Positions 9,694 through 18,101 of a stretch of 64,000 bases of DNA are shown here, in pieces; positions within the stretch are counted from its first letter, which is position 1; every line of letters starts with the position of its first letter. Both the position numbers and the translations under genes were made by a program. The notes below the pieces were generated by a model, which was not told the DNA's origin, did not search any database, and worked only from the letters and a program-made list of their open reading frames with translations. Origin of the DNA: Synechococcus sp. SP2 MAG (GTDB taxonomy: Bacteria > Cyanobacteriota > Cyanobacteriia > PCC-6307 > Cyanobiaceae); the NCBI GenBank assembly GCA_030756895.1, contig JAVBIX010000054.1, positions 27,906 through 91,905 of the forward strand, read 5' to 3'.

Positions 9694-9715
9694 TGAGAAG
9701 TCAAAAAACTTCTCA
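9694..9715 (-). terminator. Intrinsic terminator after the ribbon-helix-helix gene
   Basis: TGAGAAGT and ACTTCTCA form a perfect 8-bp stem around CAAAAA. On the minus strand it is followed by TTATTTTTAAT, a U-rich tail. It would end the regulator transcript before the MpeZ-like gene. Confidence 0.65.
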
Positions 9716-9759
9716 AAACAAGAGCCGAGAATATTAACTTAGTTTAGTAATCGAATAAG

Positions 9760-9927
9760 CTACTTAGATCGCTTATCGATGAGTTCAATCAGATGAGCAT
9801 CATGTTTATCGCAAAAGTCAGAAACACACTGCCTAAGGATATGCCCTATAGACAAAGACTCTGTATAGCAAAGCAGCTTGAGCTTCTTATGAAGGTCATC
9901 ATTCAACTCAAAAGTGATTCGTTTCAT
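9760..9927 (-). CDS. Small ribbon-helix-helix (CopG/Arc-like) DNA-binding protein
   Basis: A 55-residue frame begins with MKRITFELNDDLHKKLKLLC. It has the ribbon-helix-helix layout: a beta strand (KRITFEL, residues 2-8), helix A (about 10-22) and helix B (about 28-48, GHILRQCVSDFCDKHDAHL). Such proteins dimerise and bind operators through the paired strands. It lies on the same strand between the AraC pair and the MpeZ-like gene and ends at a good terminator, so it is a plausible third regulator of the island. A small gene called fciC in the CA4 literature may be the same, but I am not certain of the correspondence. No strong ribosome-binding site is visible. Confidence 0.75.
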   Translation of the reverse strand: MKRITFELNDDLHKKLKLLCYTESLSIGHILRQCVSDFCDKHDAHLIELIDKRSK

Positions 9928-9987
9928 TCTTTATGAAAATACATTTTCCAAAAGCCTGAGAGAATGATCCCATATATCTTCCGAATT

Positions 9988-10095
9988 CTACTCTTTTTGG
10001 TAAGAATCGGATAGGCGCAAAAAAATCTTAATTTTTCCTATGGCTTTAAGCTTGGGGCCAAAACCCATGATCTTCATGCTGAATTTATCATCCAT
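9988..10095 (-). CDS. Possible 35-residue basic peptide
   Basis: ATG at 10095 to TAG at 9988-9990 encodes a short basic peptide starting MDDKFSMKIMGFGPKLKAIG and ending in DSYQKE. It lies in the same direction between the second AraC gene and the ribbon-helix-helix gene. No clear ribosome site is present and the family is unknown. It may instead be leader sequence. Confidence 0.3.
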   Translation of the reverse strand: MDDKFSMKIMGFGPKLKAIGKIKIFLRLSDSYQKE

Positions 10096-10125
10096 GCAGA
10101 GCAAATCTAAAAGCTTTTCGCCTAT

Positions 10126-11082
10126 TTACAAAAGCTTGGAGCGCTTAAGCGTTTGGCTTGGTAGCTCTCCAAAATTAGTGAAGTACCTTCTTGAAAATCT
10201 ACCTTGATGTTTAAATCCAAAACGTATCGCTATTTCACGGATAGTATTATTGTCAAAATTTGATGTCGAAGAATGATAAATCATTGATCTTCTTGCTTCT
10301 TCAAGTCTTACCTGCGTCATCATTTCTATGATTCCCATGCCAAAATAATCTTGACATGTTCTGTATAGAGAAGCTTGGCCTACATTCAATTGCTGACAAA
10401 CATCCAACAATGACATTGGTGTGCTCATTTTGTCAGGATCATGAGAAAGAGTAACAATCTCGCCAAGCAACCTCTGATTCTTCACCTGTTTCTTTTTATA
10501 CAACTTATGACTACCTTCTTCAAGACAGATAGTAATTAAGTCGTAGTATTTAGATGGATTTAGAATTCCTCTAACAAGATCCCTACGGGCCAGTCTACGT
10601 AATTGAGAAAAAGCTTCATGATCAATTATCAAGCCAATAGATTCACTTAAATTAGCAATTGCTTGACTTGCTTTACATTCTTGAAGCTTATTGAGTAGTG
10701 TTTTCTTGTCCAACATACACGCAGTTGAAGAGCATGATTCTGAATATTTTCCCCATGAGTCGCCTGGATTTGAATGAAAAGTATTAAAACCTCCAAGACT
10801 ATTATCATTCATATCAAAACCTTCGCAATATCCAAAAGGATAATTTGCTTTACGCGTTGATGTAATCCAATTAAAATCGACGGACCAACTTGTGCCCCAT
10901 CCTTCGTATAAAAGAGGCTTGGATGCACTGATCTCAGCTATAGCTATTCCAGAAGATTTTTGATGCGCCATAGAATAACTACCCTCACCACTTTCCAGTT
11001 GTGTAATTTTTGTGACTTGACCATATTCCTGAAGAGTCTCAGACAATTGCAATGGATCTGTATAGGAAAATTTGATGTTCAT
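10126..11082 (-). CDS. AraC-family transcriptional regulator, downstream member of the Fci pair
   Basis: A 318-residue protein with a divergent N-terminal sensory half and a C-terminal double helix-turn-helix of the AraC type (about residues 215-315). The first helix-turn-helix has SLLDVCQQLNVGQASLYRTC; the second has IREIAIRFGFKHQGRFSRRY, followed by FGELPSQTL. Its ATG overlaps the stop of the preceding AraC gene by four bases, so the two are translationally coupled. In CA4 islands such a pair, FciA and FciB, act oppositely on the green/blue acclimation programme (established). I cannot tell from sequence alone which of the two this is. Confidence 0.88.
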   Translation of the reverse strand: MNIKFSYTDPLQLSETLQEYGQVTKITQLESGEGSYSMAHQKSSGIAIAEISASKPLLYEGWGTSWSVDFNWITSTRKANYPFGYCEGFDMNDNSLGGFNTFHSNPGDSWGKYSESCSSTACMLDKKTLLNKLQECKASQAIANLSESIGLIIDHEAFSQLRRLARRDLVRGILNPSKYYDLITICLEEGSHKLYKKKQVKNQRLLGEIVTLSHDPDKMSTPMSLLDVCQQLNVGQASLYRTCQDYFGMGIIEMMTQVRLEEARRSMIYHSSTSNFDNNTIREIAIRFGFKHQGRFSRRYFTNFGELPSQTLKRSKLL

Positions 11083-12113
11083 GACATACTTCCTCTACGC
11101 AAATCAGAAACAAGAACACTCATCTTGCTTGACTTGTCAATTGTGTCTTCTGGACTCTCTAGAAAAGTCTTAAAGTAAAGACGTTGAAAAGAATTCCAAT
11201 TTTTAAAACCATAATACAAAGCATTATGCTGCTTAGTAAATTGCTTCAAACCACGGGGGACATGTGGGTTTAGATATGACTTTTTGACTTGTTCTAGACG
11301 TATACTTTTAATTAGATCAAGAATATTCATATTAAAGGTCGATCTACAGACCTGGCCTACAGATTCTTGCTCAGAGTTCAAGTATTTAGTAATTTCTCCT
11401 ATCGTCAAAGGTGGCAAGCCAGCTCTGTCTTCATGTAATAACTTAACAAGGTCTTCTATTAGTTCAGTTGATTCAGATCTCTCGGTAATGTGATTCTGTG
11501 GCTCGCAAGAATCCTCTAGAGTTGCAATAGCTAAATCATAAAACCCACCAGCTGTAGTTATTCCCTTAGCAAAATGCTTTTCAAACAATTTCTTCAGCTG
11601 AATACTAGAAGTACTGTTCGAATCAATACCAATGCATTCTTCAATCCTTGCGTATGCATTGTAAGCATTCATCTCATCAATTTTTTCTTTCAATATTTTC
11701 CACTTCAGGCTCATGCAGCAGAGGATAGTGTTTGCACCAACGATATCCCATGTATTGCCACCAGTTTTATTTAAGCGATTAAATCCTGCTATGCTTAAAT
11801 CTTTCATCTTATGACCACTAATGATAGTGTTGCCGCTTGGCTTTTCCCCTAGATTATTTATCCAGCAAAATGCAATTGAATTTTGATTGGCTTCTTCTTC
11901 ATAAAGTAGTGTTTGATTAGACTTGAAAATTTCAAGATGAACATTATTGATAGGCGCACAGATTGAACTCGTTTGCAATTCACCTTTGCTTAATTGGGTG
12001 ATATTGCAAGAAAAATTAGACGTCGAGTAATATTCATTATAGTGATTCTTGCAATACGTTTCCATTCCAAGCAAGTTACTGAAAACATATTCTTTTGCCT
12101 TCCTTGCCTTCAT
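11079..12113 (-). CDS. AraC-family transcriptional regulator, upstream member of the Fci pair
   Basis: A 344-residue protein with the same plan as its neighbour but more divergent. The N-terminal half (about residues 1-220) has no recognised ligand motif. The C-terminal region contains LTIGEITKYLNSEQESVGQV and YYGFKNWNSFQRLYFKTF, matching the two AraC helix-turn-helix units. A tail of about 30 residues (EDTIDKSSKMSVLVSDLRRG) continues past the DNA-binding domain. It is first in the regulator operon and divergent from the Nif11-like gene. The codon use is strongly AT-rich, unlike the kai and truB neighbours, which fits horizontal transfer. It is one of FciA or FciB. Confidence 0.85.
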   Translation of the reverse strand: MKARKAKEYVFSNLLGMETYCKNHYNEYYSTSNFSCNITQLSKGELQTSSICAPINNVHLEIFKSNQTLLYEEEANQNSIAFCWINNLGEKPSGNTIISGHKMKDLSIAGFNRLNKTGGNTWDIVGANTILCCMSLKWKILKEKIDEMNAYNAYARIEECIGIDSNSTSSIQLKKLFEKHFAKGITTAGGFYDLAIATLEDSCEPQNHITERSESTELIEDLVKLLHEDRAGLPPLTIGEITKYLNSEQESVGQVCRSTFNMNILDLIKSIRLEQVKKSYLNPHVPRGLKQFTKQHNALYYGFKNWNSFQRLYFKTFLESPEDTIDKSSKMSVLVSDLRRGSMS

Positions 12114-12436
12114 CTGACTAATGCCTTGGTGTGATTTTTCAAAAAATCAAGCAAGTAGAAATCATAATCTCTATTCGCTTTTTACTGAGAGATTGTTAGG
12201 TTCTATGACATTTGAGCTTTAAACCAGTGGGCTCTTGAACGCATAGAGCTCGCGCAAACAATCCCAATGCAATAATTATTTACAAGCCGTCACGGCAAAG
12301 CCTCTTGCAAGATTCACAAAACCGAAAATTCATATTTGCAATTTCTGCATTGTACTCAATATTATTTGCTGTAAGTATGATTTTACCTCAATTCTAAGTT
12401 GATGCAGGGTATAAATCGAGTAGAGATCATTATGCT
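12114..12436. promoter_or_regulatory. Divergent intergenic region between the AraC pair and the Nif11-like gene
   Basis: This AT-rich stretch of 323 bases must hold promoters for both directions. It includes runs such as GATTTTTCAAAAAATC (12132-12147), an imperfect palindrome close to the AraC start. No coding frame is convincing. Autoregulation of the AraC operon from here is plausible but inferred. Confidence 0.4.
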
Positions 12437-12760
12437 ATGTCTAAGTCTCAATTACATGCATTCATTGATCGAGCACGTAGTGACGAGCAATTTCGTTCTC
12501 GGCTTTCATCAATGAATCCAAAACAGATCGTAGAATTTGCCGCAGAGAGTGGCTTTAATTTTTCAGATGAAATCAAAGGGAGATTTATCAATCGATGGAA
12601 AGGAGTATATTTTTGCCCCCAAGCTATTGAAGTTGGAATCCTATGCCCTGGATTAGTACCAGCTGGCTATAAAAATCTTCTTCACTATTCTCAATCTACG
12701 TGCAGTTCTTCAAACCTTAAGGAAGAAGAGCATGATTTCAGAGCCGGCGGTGTTTATTAG
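12437..12760 (+). CDS. Nif11-like leader-domain protein ending just after a Gly-Gly
   Basis: 107 residues. The first 45 or so (SKSQLHAFIDRARSDEQFRS, then KQIVEFAAESGFNF) match the Nif11/NHLP leader domain used by proteusin and prochlorosin precursors, and also found in stand-alone proteins. The rest is not familiar and has three Cys residues. It ends in RAGGVY: a double glycine, where Nif11 leaders are usually cleaved, with only two residues after it. It could be a stand-alone Nif11 protein, a coreless leader, or the small unknown gene reported with CA4-A islands. No modification enzyme lies nearby. Confidence 0.65.
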   Translation: MSKSQLHAFIDRARSDEQFRSRLSSMNPKQIVEFAAESGFNFSDEIKGRFINRWKGVYFCPQAIEVGILCPGLVPAGYKNLLHYSQSTCSSSNLKEEEHDFRAGGVY

Positions 12761-13074
12761 CCAAAACGATTGAATGGGCTTGTAAGACTATAAACTGGTA
12801 GATCTTTTCTTTCTTGAAAGGGGATAATTCAAACAACCTAACAAATCGCAATGTGATTGAATCAATATGCAGTAGATTTTTGATCAATTGTAAAGGTCAG
12901 GGCCAATCCCTGCATGCAAAGGCGTGGCGTGAAAGAGGCTGCAATCAACGAAACAAATTAATCTCCCACTTAATCTCTCATGCAAGCGATCGTTCAAGAA
13001 GGTTTTCAATGCATTCATCAATCTCCTAACGACTCAATCACAAGCAAGCATTGCGATATTCTATCGTGCCTAAA
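12761..13074. other. Right border of the AT-rich island
   Basis: 314 bases between the Nif11-like gene and the methyltransferase stop. Besides the doubtful minus-strand frame at 12884-13018 I see no gene. I see no tRNA fragment or clear direct repeat marking an attachment site here. Confidence 0.4.
12884..13018 (-). CDS. Doubtful 44-residue reading frame
   Basis: ATG at 13018 follows an AGGAG at good spacing and reads MNALKTFLNDRLHERLSGRL, then an uncharged stretch ending GIGPDLYN. The ribosome site is the main support. No family is recognised, and a plus-strand frame covers the same bases. Confidence 0.22.
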   Translation of the reverse strand: MNALKTFLNDRLHERLSGRLICFVDCSLFHATPLHAGIGPDLYN

Positions 13075-13869
13075 CTAGCAATTAAAAGCCGCGGTCTTTT
13101 CCACGGGTTTATACACCCTTGTTGTAATCAATAGTGGGTGAAAGACTTCAAGAAAGTGCGACTGCAGCGTACGAAAAAAGCAATCAACAAGGTTGGGATC
13201 ATCAAAGTGAAAAGGATATTCTCCTTTATGTCCTTTAAAGAAATACCAGTTTAATAAGGCCCGTCCTTCCTCATTCATGAATTCATGGAATTGCATGAGC
13301 TGATCAGACGGATCAGGGAGATGTTCCAAGACATCAAGACAAACGACAGTGTCGAAACGTTGGCCGCTGAGATCTGCAAGATCACGATGAACCGACATTT
13401 TTTGATCCAAACCAAGAGCTAGAGCCCTAGACCAGACGAAAGCCCTGTTTTGTGGATTCAAATCTACAAAATGAACGCGATCAACTGAATCCAATGCCGC
13501 TGCCGCTAAGGCATGCGTACCAATCCCTCCTCCAAAATCAAGGACGGTGCCTCGAGCAAAATCCTCCTGCAAACGCAGCGTGTCAGCGATGTAGTCAGAG
13601 CTGCTGAGATGCCAAGCCGCCAATTCAAAAAGATGCCCCGTTCCCACGGTGGTCTCGTAAAACTCAGTGGCTTGATCTGCTTGAAAAGCACCAGGATGCA
13701 GTGCGGCTAAATCATCCTTCCCATCCGGTAGGCGCTCATCCACTTGCTCCAGCGTGAGCTGAAGATGTTGAGCCAAATGGTCACGAACAGAAAAGCCACT
13801 GTCCAAGAAGGTCTCGATGTCTACGCGGGGAGAATTGCTCAGGCTTTGCATCTTCTGCCGGTCGGACAT
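13075..13869 (-). CDS. Class I SAM-dependent methyltransferase
   Basis: A 264-residue protein with the Rossmann methyltransferase core: motif I VLDFGGGIGTHALAAA, the acidic end of beta 2 in VHFVDLNPQN, and VVCLDVLEHLPDPSDQLMQF. The N-terminal third is specific to the family, and the substrate cannot be told. The frame is open to 13938, but that start would overlap truB. The ATG at 13869 (MSDRQKMQSL) leaves room for a divergent promoter. It is the first ordinary-composition gene after the island. Confidence 0.8.
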   Translation of the reverse strand: MSDRQKMQSLSNSPRVDIETFLDSGFSVRDHLAQHLQLTLEQVDERLPDGKDDLAALHPGAFQADQATEFYETTVGTGHLFELAAWHLSSSDYIADTLRLQEDFARGTVLDFGGGIGTHALAAAALDSVDRVHFVDLNPQNRAFVWSRALALGLDQKMSVHRDLADLSGQRFDTVVCLDVLEHLPDPSDQLMQFHEFMNEEGRALLNWYFFKGHKGEYPFHFDDPNLVDCFFRTLQSHFLEVFHPLLITTRVYKPVEKTAAFNC

Positions 13870-13925
13870 CGTCAATGTAGGTGCAGGCCGGATGCCACAT
13901 TCAGAACAACTGCCACTGGAATCCC

Positions 13926-14819
13926 TTGGATGCACCACTCGGCTTCGTGGTGATCGATAAGCCCTCAGGTCTCACCTCCCACGACTGCGTGAGCCGGATG
14001 CGTCGCGTGCTTCAAACCAAAAGAGTGGGTCACGGAGGCACCCTGGACCCAGCCGTAACAGGCGTTCTGCCGATTGCCGTGGGCCAGGCCACCCGACTAC
14101 TTCCCTACCTGCCAGGAGAGAAAACCTATCGCGGTGTAATCCAGCTGGGGACCAGCACCAGCACCGATGACCTGCAGGGAGAGGTCGTTACGGTTCAGGA
14201 ATGGCCTCGTTTAAGCCTGGAAGAGATGGATCAGGCCCTCAATCCATTCCGCGGCAGCATCGAACAGTGCCCGCCGCAAGTTTCGGCGGTTCACGTGAAC
14301 GGCGAACGCGCCTATGCCAAGGCCCGCCGCGGTGAAGTAATGGACTTACCGGCCCGCAGTGTGACGATCCATTCCGTTTCTCTCGAACAGTGGGATTCAG
14401 AGCAAGGCAAGCTCACCCTTGAGGTGCACTGCTCGGCTGGCACCTACATCCGTTCGCTGGCCAGAGATCTTGGCCAGGTCCTCGGATGCGGCGGCTGTCT
14501 TGACTGGCTGCGGCGCACCCAAGCGCTGGGATTCATAGAGACCGATGCGATCGCCTTGCCATTGCATCCCAATGAACAGCGCTCTCCAGCGATAGAGCCA
14601 CTCACTCTCATCCCTCCCCAACTCGCCCTAACCCATCTACCAATCCGAACGCTCTCCGAGCTCGAACGGATCGACTGGAGCTGCGGACGCATAATTTCCC
14701 ATCAAAATGGTGATGGGCCCACTGTTGTTCTCAGTGAAGACAACATCATGCTGGGCATTGGAATCGCCAACAGCGAAGACCAGCTCAGACCCAAGGTCGT
14801 GTTTGAAGCGCGCGGCTGA
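13926..14819 (+). CDS. truB: tRNA pseudouridine-55 synthase
   Basis: TruB makes pseudouridine 55 in the T-loop of tRNAs. The core [20 protein letters not shown] is followed by [20 protein letters not shown], which holds the catalytic Asp (GTLDP). [14 protein letters not shown] and a C-terminal PUA-like part are also present. Family alignments begin just before [11 protein letters not shown], so I take the TTG at 13926 as start. An ATG at 13881 is in frame and would add 15 residues, but would crowd the divergent methyltransferase. YebC follows after 17 bases. Confidence 0.95.
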   Translation: MDAPLGFVVIDKPSGLTSHDCVSRMRRVLQTKRVGHGGTLDPAVTGVLPIAVGQATRLLPYLPGEKTYRGVIQLGTSTSTDDLQGEVVTVQEWPRLSLEEMDQALNPFRGSIEQCPPQVSAVHVNGERAYAKARRGEVMDLPARSVTIHSVSLEQWDSEQGKLTLEVHCSAGTYIRSLARDLGQVLGCGGCLDWLRRTQALGFIETDAIALPLHPNEQRSPAIEPLTLIPPQLALTHLPIRTLSELERIDWSCGRIISHQNGDGPTVVLSEDNIMLGIGIANSEDQLRPKVVFEARG

Positions 14820-14836
14820 TCCCTCTCCTGCTCCCT

Positions 14837-15583
14837 ATGGCCGGCCACAGCAAATGGTCTCAAATCAAACGCACCAAAGCGGTGGTGGATGGAAAGCGAG
14901 GTGCCCTTTTCACCAGGCTTGGGCGCGAAATCACCGTGGCCGCTCGCAACGGATCTGACCCAAACGGTAATTTTCAACTGCGCACAGCAATCACCAAAGC
15001 GCGGTCGGCAGGATTACCAGCAGGCAATATTGAGCGGGCTATTGCCAAAGGATCGGGCCTAGGGGAAGCAGGCTCCAGCCTGGAATTGGTTCGCTACGAG
15101 GGGTATGGCCCTGAGGGCATAGCTGTCCTTGTAGAAGCACTCAGCGACAACCGCAACCGCACGGCAGCCGAGATGCGCCTTGCCTTCAGCAAGCACGGCG
15201 GGAAGCTCGGAGAAACTGGTTGCGTGAGTTATCTCTTTCAACATCGCAGCGAGGTGCGACTCGAGGGACATTGCGAAGAAGAGCCTCTCTTGGAAAATCT
15301 TCTCGAACTCGATGCAGAGGGGTATGTACTACTGAGCGATGGCAGCACCATGGTTCATGGCGGCTATGAAGCTCTCGAACAGCTTCAACAGGGGCTACAT
15401 GATCATGGCTGGACCGTATTGGATTGGGAGCACTGCTGGCATCCCCTCGCGCTGGTGGAGATCCATGACCCACAGCTTGCAGAAACCTGCCAACGCTTAC
15501 AAGAAGCCTTGGAATCGCTGGATGACGTTTGCAGCGTAAGCACCAACCTTGTACCAATCAAGGAAACTATAAAATTGGAATAA
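14837..15583 (+). CDS. yebC: YebC/PmpR-family transcriptional regulator or translation factor
   Basis: 248 residues starting [20 protein letters not shown], with [20 protein letters not shown] and [20 protein letters not shown], all hallmarks of the YebC/TACO1 family. Some family members act as DNA-binding regulators; others relieve ribosome stalling at proline runs (family knowledge). Normal length and co-directional with truB, so probably the same transcript. Confidence 0.95.
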   Translation: MAGHSKWSQIKRTKAVVDGKRGALFTRLGREITVAARNGSDPNGNFQLRTAITKARSAGLPAGNIERAIAKGSGLGEAGSSLELVRYEGYGPEGIAVLVEALSDNRNRTAAEMRLAFSKHGGKLGETGCVSYLFQHRSEVRLEGHCEEEPLLENLLELDAEGYVLLSDGSTMVHGGYEALEQLQQGLHDHGWTVLDWEHCWHPLALVEIHDPQLAETCQRLQEALESLDDVCSVSTNLVPIKETIKLE

Positions 15584-15645
15584 ACCTATTTATCAACAAC
15601 CATTGACAATTAATACCGGCAATTCATTCCTTAAGAGAGACAAAA

Positions 15646-16536
15646 TCAGTGAACTCGTTTGCCCACAGTGTCGTCATAGGCATCAAAGTTCACCAAAGCC
15701 TTGAGATCAGAAAAACTGAGCATTCTCTCGGGAGTTTTTCCTGCCTGAAGATCCATCACAGCTTGCCGCATGGCAAACGCTGCAGATGCAAGAAGGGTGA
15801 GCGGATAGGCCACTAAGTGGAAACCCATGGCTCGAAGCTCTTCAGGCGAAAGCAACGGGGTCACCCCACCCTCCAACATATTTGCCATCCGCTTTCCAGG
15901 AACCTCATTGCAGAAGCGCAGCATCTCTTCTGCTGAGCGTGGGGCTTCTAAAAACAGCACATCGGCGCCGAGATCGGCAAAGGCCTTCAATCGCCAAAGC
16001 GCTTCATCGAGTGCACGATGCTCTCCGTAGCGTTGCGCGAACGCCGATCGTGCGTCGGTTCTCGCCACGATCACGAGATCAGCACCCTGGCGGCGAGCTT
16101 CAACGGCAGCACTAATCCGCTCGATCGCAACATCACGGTCCACAACCTGCTTTACCCCGGTGTGTCCACAGCGTTTGGGAGAGACCTGATCTTCAAGCAT
16201 GATCCCGGCAAAACCTGCCTGCTTGAACTGGTGCATGGTGCGCTGCACATTGGCTGCATTGCCATGGCCTGTATCACCATCACCGATCACTGGAATCGAA
16301 ACGGCATCGCAGAGCTGACGACCTTGATCCAGCATTTCTGTCACCGTGAGCAGGCCCGTATCAGGCAAACCAGCACGCGCTGCTGCCACGGAGAACCCAC
16401 TCATAAACGTGAGCGGGCAACCCGCTTGTTCCACAATCCTTGCCGATAAGGCATCAAAACAGCAGGGCATCACGTGACAGAACTCTTGCGACAACAACGC
16501 ACGTAAGTTGGCGGCGGCACCTGCTGCTGGGGTCAA
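15646..16536 (-). CDS. Isocitrate lyase/PEP mutase-family enzyme (methylisocitrate-lyase-like)
   Basis: 296 residues of the PEP mutase/isocitrate lyase superfamily TIM barrel. Metal-binding acidic residues sit in VIGDGDTGHGNA (about residues 83-94), and the catalytic loop is KRCGH (residues 121-125), the lyase-type version. LVIVARTDARSA and FLEAPRSAEEM are also typical. It cleaves or forms C-C bonds of a 2-hydroxy or 2-methyl dicarboxylate; the exact substrate (2-methylisocitrate, dimethylmalate or other) is not clear. No propionate-pathway partner lies nearby. It is convergent with yebC. Confidence 0.85.
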   Translation of the reverse strand: MTPAAGAAANLRALLSQEFCHVMPCCFDALSARIVEQAGCPLTFMSGFSVAAARAGLPDTGLLTVTEMLDQGRQLCDAVSIPVIGDGDTGHGNAANVQRTMHQFKQAGFAGIMLEDQVSPKRCGHTGVKQVVDRDVAIERISAAVEARRQGADLVIVARTDARSAFAQRYGEHRALDEALWRLKAFADLGADVLFLEAPRSAEEMLRFCNEVPGKRMANMLEGGVTPLLSPEELRAMGFHLVAYPLTLLASAAFAMRQAVMDLQAGKTPERMLSFSDLKALVNFDAYDDTVGKRVH

Positions 16537-16843
16537 GATTCAAAGTCCTCCATATGCATGATTAGGAGCGGAAAGCAAACAAGAAAAGCAAATGAGTTCT
16601 GGCTAGCTATTCGTTGCCAGAAGCTGCAACCAAAAGCAAGCTCCAAGACGTTCCATCTCGTACTTTAGGAAGCGATGCTTCCGAGGCTCATACTGAACGG
16701 GAAAGTACAGAAAACCCCTCGGAGCTCAGTGAAAGCCAACAAACGAATCGATCAGGTCCAAATCATAAACTCAATCCTAGTTTAAAAATAATCGGAGGCC
16801 ACACATCACAAGCAAAAAACTAATCACAAGCCACGATTTAATC
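16537..16843. other. Intergenic start of the second AT-rich region
   Basis: I see no secure gene. A TTG-initiated plus-strand frame (16614-16823) is Ser/Glu/Asn-rich without domains or a ribosome site, and is probably chance. Base composition shifts to AT-rich by about 16780. Confidence 0.4.
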
Positions 16844-17983
16844 ATGAACAGCGGGGCTATCAGCAAAAAAGACAGGCTGGTGTTTTTAGATCAAATCAAA
16901 GCCATAATGATAGCCCTGGTAATTGCAACTCATACAATACTGGTTGGCACACTATTCTCAAATGATCTCAAACAGATCATTGAGTCAGCGCCTAACTACG
17001 AAGCAATAAGCTTTTGGTTTGGCTGGATCTGTAATACCTTTTACATGAACATTTTATTCCTAATCTCAGGATACCTGGTACCAAATTCAGTACACAAACG
17101 AGGAGTCGCGAGCTATGCCAGACACCGATTGCTCCGACTAGGAATTCCTCTTATTATTGCAATTGTTCTACTAAATAACATAACACCATTCGCAGGAATG
17201 TTCATTCCAAATAGCACTGTATTCGGGCAGGAATTTAGCAATCTTCCGCTAAACAGAATTGGGCCACAATGGTTCATTTTAGTACTCATAATATTTAATG
17301 CGATATACTGCTGCTGGGCTTTTATTCGAAGAAAAGAATTTACAATTGACAACACAAAACCCGTACCCGGCTGGCGATCTTGGCTTATCAGCGCTTCAAT
17401 TCTAGGGGTACTAGAGCTAATGATGGGTCACTTTACTGGCTTTTGGGCTGACTTAAAAGACTCAAATCTTGATGGACTTGGTTATCAAGGAATGCACATC
17501 TGGACATATGGTTTTTTATTCTTTATTGGCTGCAAGGCAGCATCACATAGATGGCTAGAACGGATTAACAAGCGCCTCGCATTAACATGGCTTCGCCTCT
17601 CACTCGTGCTTACACTTGCCCTGCTGGCTTCCAACTATTCAGCATTTCTAGCGGCCCCTAACAAGGTTTCCTTAGAACTTATCACGCCATTGATGACATT
17701 TTTAACGCCACTCATTGGTTGGGGATTTATCGCTGCAATTTTAACTTGGAGTCAAGCCAATGAACAGTTGGATAGCGATTGGCTAACAAAAGCAGGCAAT
17801 GACAGTTTTGGCGCCTATTTAATCCATATACCACTCCTTGCTGGAGCAATGGTTACCTTTTACTTACTAGGAATAAAGAACATATGGGTACTTGGATTAG
17901 GTTCAACATCAATAGCTATCCTCTTATCATTTGCTGCAAGCCATCAGCTGCGAAAAATTCAGGTCATTAGGCAGATCATTTGA
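16844..17983 (+). CDS. Membrane acyltransferase, acyltransferase-3 family
   Basis: 379 residues with about ten hydrophobic helices. It opens with the family signature RLVFLDQIKAIMIALVIATH, in which the His is expected to be catalytic. A second signature is MNILFLISGYLVP followed by ARHRLLRLGIPL. GAYLIHIPLLA comes near the end. The family moves acyl groups onto sugars or other acceptors at the membrane, for instance in cell-surface glycan decoration (family knowledge); the acceptor is unknown. AT-rich codon use and the setting among small accessory genes suggest acquisition. Confidence 0.85.
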   Translation: MNSGAISKKDRLVFLDQIKAIMIALVIATHTILVGTLFSNDLKQIIESAPNYEAISFWFGWICNTFYMNILFLISGYLVPNSVHKRGVASYARHRLLRLGIPLIIAIVLLNNITPFAGMFIPNSTVFGQEFSNLPLNRIGPQWFILVLIIFNAIYCCWAFIRRKEFTIDNTKPVPGWRSWLISASILGVLELMMGHFTGFWADLKDSNLDGLGYQGMHIWTYGFLFFIGCKAASHRWLERINKRLALTWLRLSLVLTLALLASNYSAFLAAPNKVSLELITPLMTFLTPLIGWGFIAAILTWSQANEQLDSDWLTKAGNDSFGAYLIHIPLLAGAMVTFYLLGIKNIWVLGLGSTSIAILLSFAASHQLRKIQVIRQII

Positions 17984-18101
17984 CAGCTATTCAGGCAGGA
18001 GCACGCGCTACAGCTAAAACATATAACTAGGGCGTAAGAGTGGTATCACAGACTACACAATACCCCGTGTAAAATAGAGAAGTCTCCATTGAACAGTATT
18101 C

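Noticed and set aside
9557..9742. Plus-strand frame of 61 codons upstream of the lyase
   Set aside because: Polar, no ribosome site, overlaps a terminator and the expected lyase promoter.
12814..13029. Plus-strand frame of 71 codons at the island border
   Set aside because: No domain or ribosome site; composition like random AT-rich sequence.
16614..16823. TTG-initiated frame of 69 codons before the acyltransferase
   Set aside because: Low-complexity Ser/Glu/Asn content, no ribosome site, no family.
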